A stretch of 8,355 bases of DNA, from the NCBI GenBank assembly GCA_022571135.1, contig JACZYK010000102.1, forward strand, positions 1-8,355, given 5' to 3'. The notes beneath the pieces were generated by a model, which ran no database searches, was not told the origin of the DNA, and saw only the letters and a program-made list of their open reading frames with translations. Shown piece after piece: positions 6,703 through 8,355 of the stretch. The position numbers and the translations under genes were made by a program. Source of the stretch: Bacteroidota bacterium. GTDB lineage: Bacteria; Bacteroidota; Rhodothermia; Rhodothermales; UBA10348. Positions within the stretch are counted from its first letter, which is position 1, and each line of letters starts with the position of its first letter.

Positions 6703-7503
6703 ATGAGCGATAGTTCTACGCCGGAACCACAACCCGAGAACATGCTCCTCATCATCCCCGCAATCGATCTCCGCGGAGAGTTCTGTGTCCGGCGAAAGGA
6801 CAGCTCCTACGTCCGGGAGCAAGTCTTCTTTGACGACCCGGTCAAAATGGCGCGGCTCTGGAGAATCCAGAATGCGAAGGCGCTGCACATTTCCGGACAC
6901 GATGAGGGTGAAACATGCGACCGAGAGGTTCTCTCCAGAATCTGCGGCGCGGTCGATATTCCCGTACAACTGCACGCGGTATTCTCCGATCTGCATGAAA
7001 TAGCCACGGCCATCGAGGCCGGCGTGTACCGCGTCATCCTCGATATACGCGACACGGATGATCTTCCTCTCTTTACCGAGGCCCTCGAAAGATTTGGTCC
7101 GAGTCGAATCATTGGTGGACTCTGTGCACGTGAGGGAATCCTTGATGGAACCGGAGATTTGACTGCCGTCGATGTTGCCGGCAAACTCGAAACCCTGGGT
7201 TGCAGACGTATCGTATACACGGATCTTTCGGATGATCACGACCTTACGGATTCCTGTCTCGATGCTTTTTGCAGGTTGGGGAATTCGCTGAGAAAGTCAA
7301 GAATTACCGCGGCAGGCGGTGTACGAGGTTACGGCGACCTTATGAAACTGGTCGGGTTGAAGAGCGCAAGAGTCGACTCCGCCGTGATTGGACTGGCCCT
7401 TTACGAGAACCAATTCCCATGTCAAAACTTCTGGTGCTGGAACTACAAAGACGAAATCGACCTCGACCAGTTTACCACAGCCCGGATCAGAACCGAATCT
7501 TGA
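6703..7503 (+). CDS. HisA-like TIM-barrel protein with degenerate active site
   Basis: This protein of 266 residues is homologous to HisA (ProFAR isomerase of histidine synthesis) along its whole length. Residues 15-30 (LLIIPAIDLRGEFCVR) match the HisA first strand, followed by FFDDPVKMARLW, DIPVQL, a helix like AIEAGVYRVI, the VYTDLS strand (171-176), AAGGV (203-207) and VIGLALYENQF (228-238). The N-terminal catalytic Asp is kept (D22), but the second catalytic Asp of HisA (GLDARDG) is Cys in GL-C141-AREG. The GGG loop is H91-A-V93. The DLDGA motif reads SGHDEG, and the DGT turn after TDLS is missing. It therefore probably does not catalyse the HisA reaction, and its activity is unknown. No other his genes are nearby. 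The frame is open upstream to 6598, and an internal ATG at 6742 directly precedes the domain. The ATG at 6703 is chosen because the AATAAA-rich leader fits this genome, and it adds a Pro/Ser-rich 13-residue tail. The start is uncertain. Confidence 0.78.
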   Translation: MSDSSTPEPQPENMLLIIPAIDLRGEFCVRRKDSSYVREQVFFDDPVKMARLWRIQNAKALHISGHDEGETCDREVLSRICGAVDIPVQLHAVFSDLHEIATAIEAGVYRVILDIRDTDDLPLFTEALERFGPSRIIGGLCAREGILDGTGDLTAVDVAGKLETLGCRRIVYTDLSDDHDLTDSCLDAFCRLGNSLRKSRITAAGGVRGYGDLMKLVGLKSARVDSAVIGLALYENQFPCQNFWCWNYKDEIDLDQFTTARIRTES

Positions 7504-7539
7504 CATACTCCCCGCGACTAAATGGGACTCTTGCTCGAT

Positions 7540-7605
7540 AATTACTCGCAGTCCGAAGCGCAACCCGCTCGAACGGTTCGCGTAGAGCCGAGTGAGTAAT
7601 TTTTA
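7540..7605 (+). terminator. possible stem-loop terminator after the HisA-like gene
   Basis: AATTACTC (7540-7547) can pair perfectly with GAGTAATT (7594-7601), closing over an inner bulged 7-bp stem, and the distal arm runs into TTTTT then A. It begins 37 bases after the HisA-like stop. The outer stem is AU-rich and the closed loop is long, so it is weaker than a textbook intrinsic terminator. It could instead be a structured leader of the next gene. Confidence 0.3.
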
Positions 7606-7700
7606 CCCTTTCGTGCGGGATCTCGTTTGGTATGATTGCTGTGCAATAATCCCGATCAGTTCGCGTTGTTATGGAACCGACGCTTCGGAAGGCGACTCGT

Positions 7701-7726
7701 GTACTAATTTTCTGTACTGATTTTCT
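7701..7726 (+). repeat. 13-bp direct repeat, two copies
   Basis: GTACTAATTTTCT (7701-7713) is followed immediately by GTACTGATTTTCT (7714-7726), with one difference in 13. Each copy contains a TaATTTTC or TgATTTTC block resembling a Bacteroidota -7 element without its final G. The pair lies 28 bp before the ATG at 7754, in promoter position, so it may be a promoter duplication or a tandem binding site. Confidence 0.7.
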
Positions 7727-7738
7727 ATATCGCTATTT

Positions 7739-7749
7739 AGGGAGGGAGA
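7739..7749 (+). promoter_or_regulatory. strong Shine-Dalgarno sequence
   Basis: AGGGAGGGAGA contains GGAGG at 7741-7745, eight bases before the ATG at 7754, an ideal spacing. It is the only convincing Shine-Dalgarno in the window; the other genes have AT-rich leaders without one. It firmly fixes the start of the downstream gene. Confidence 0.8.
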
Positions 7750-7753
7750 TATC

Positions 7754-8335
7754 ATGCCGAACAGCGAGCGCTCCAACAAGGTTGTCATGGGACTGGGCAT
7801 TGCCACAGTCGTCCTGCTTTCTGCCAATCTGATTGCCGTCCTCGTACAGCGGGTATGGCCAAAGCTTCAGGACCTGGCTCTCGTTCAGTCACTGACCCAG
7901 ACCGACGAAATCGCGCCGGCCGCCGAAACCGCGTGGGACTTAGAAACCGCAACCATACACATTCGACGCCTTCCGCACGAGCACACCATTGTTCGCTTCG
8001 GTCCGATGATCAGTTGGCAACATCGCTGCCGCAAGCCGCACTTCGAGACCGAACTGGATACTCGGCTGGACATCGACCTGGAAAGACTTGAAAGAGACAT
8101 CGAAAGAGAGACATCTCGATTTGAAAGGGAACTCTCCCATACTGGTCAGTCGCTGGGAGCAGCCATCGCGCTTCGCCTGCAGAAAGAGAGTAAGGTCATT
8201 GCTCTCAACCGGAAGACCAATCTGGCTGGCCTGGAAGAGAAGATGAGACAAGTTTCGCTGGAGTTTGAAATCCGCGTTCGCGAGCATGAGGCTGCCGCCG
8301 AGAAGGCCAGAATCATTATGGATGAGAGCTCCTAG
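7754..8335 (+). CDS. hypothetical single-pass membrane protein with long charged helix
   Basis: I do not recognise this 193-residue protein. Residues about 11-31 (VMGLGIATVVLLSANLIAVLV) form one clear membrane segment without a signal-peptidase site, so it is probably an N-terminal anchor. A linker of about 35-100 follows, including IHIRRLPHEHTIVRFGPMISWQHRCR with a single Cys at 92. From about 101 to 189 the protein is very rich in Glu, Arg, Lys and Leu with heptad-like spacing (LDTRLDIDLERLERDIERETSRFEREL, then EEKMRQVSLEFEIRVREHEAAAEKAR), suggesting a long amphipathic helix or coiled coil broken near LSHTGQSLGAAIALRL. The strong Shine-Dalgarno at 7739-7749 fixes the start, and the TAG at 8333 ends it. 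It is alone on its strand after a 250-bp intergenic region, with 20 bases left in the window, so downstream partners are not visible. It could be an envelope scaffold or stress protein, but that is a guess. Confidence 0.8.
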   Translation: MPNSERSNKVVMGLGIATVVLLSANLIAVLVQRVWPKLQDLALVQSLTQTDEIAPAAETAWDLETATIHIRRLPHEHTIVRFGPMISWQHRCRKPHFETELDTRLDIDLERLERDIERETSRFERELSHTGQSLGAAIALRLQKESKVIALNRKTNLAGLEEKMRQVSLEFEIRVREHEAAAEKARIIMDESS

Positions 8336-8355
8336 GAGCGCGTTACCGGCCCCGC

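Larger units (their letters stand above)
7504..7753. other. 250-bp intergenic region with several inverted repeats
   Basis: I see no coding sequence or tRNA here. The region holds an outer 8-bp inverted repeat (7540-7547 with 7594-7601) enclosing a bulged stem (GCG 7558-7560 plus AACC 7562-7565, with GGTTCGC 7575-7581). A second nested pair follows: CGGGAT 7616-7621 with ATCCCG 7649-7654, enclosing ATTGC-TGT-GCAAT (7635-7647). It ends in a 13-bp direct repeat and a strong Shine-Dalgarno before the downstream gene. It most likely contains the 3' end of the HisA-like transcript and the promoter and leader of the membrane-protein gene. Confidence 0.6.

Noticed and set aside
6427..7239. 270-codon - strand open frame
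   Set aside because: It is antisense to the HisA-like gene and overlaps the metG start in another frame; its translation is low-complexity and matches no family.
6703..7503. Calling this gene hisA
   Set aside because: The overall fold matches, but a catalytic Asp and the phosphate loop are lost and no his genes surround it, so a functional hisA label is not supported.
7530..7590. tRNA-like segment (GGTTCG with flanking short stems)
   Set aside because: No acceptor stem, D-arm or anticodon arm of correct length can be drawn, so it is not a tRNA.

Overview
This window (about 55% G+C by eye, no RNA genes, no mobile elements) looks like chromosomal housekeeping DNA from the Bacteroidota/Rhodothermota/Balneolota side of the FCB group. 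The case rests on four observations. A DUF4292-type lipoprotein is coupled to an EnvC-like coiled-coil protein, a pairing I know from that group. Almost no gene has a Shine-Dalgarno sequence. AT-rich leaders and TAnnTTTG-like -7 elements sit upstream of some starts. MetG carries a fused C-terminal tRNA-binding OB domain. The exact lineage is an inference.

Layout from left to right: (1) 18-2077, a two-gene envelope unit on the + strand, DUF4292 lipoprotein then EnvC-like degenerate LytM protein, joined by an ATGA overlap. (2) 2166-2807, an RpiB/LacAB-family sugar-phosphate isomerase with an extra N-terminal segment and Asp in place of the catalytic Cys. (3) 2938-4359, dihydrolipoyl dehydrogenase. 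(4) 4361-4490, a 30-bp tandem repeat of four copies that fills the gap between the convergent lpd and metG genes and overlaps the last codons and stop of metG. (5) 4464-6566 on the - strand, methionyl-tRNA synthetase. (6) 6567-6702, a divergent intergenic region with a perfect 8-bp inverted repeat. (7) 6703-7503 on the + strand, a HisA-like TIM barrel that keeps the fold signature but has lost key catalytic and phosphate-loop residues. (8) 7504-7753, a 250-bp intergenic region rich in inverted repeats, with a 13-bp direct repeat and a strong Shine-Dalgarno. (9) 7754-8335, an unrecognised single-pass membrane protein with a long charged helix.

Functionally the window is a mix: envelope and cell-wall maintenance (the first two genes), central carbon metabolism (isomerase and Lpd), translation (MetG), and two proteins without a clear role (HisA-like and the membrane coiled-coil protein). 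I see no multi-gene defence, mobile or biosynthetic system. The most unusual signals are the repeat array generated from the 3' end of metG, and the enzyme homologues with altered active sites (HisA-like, RpiB-like, LytM).
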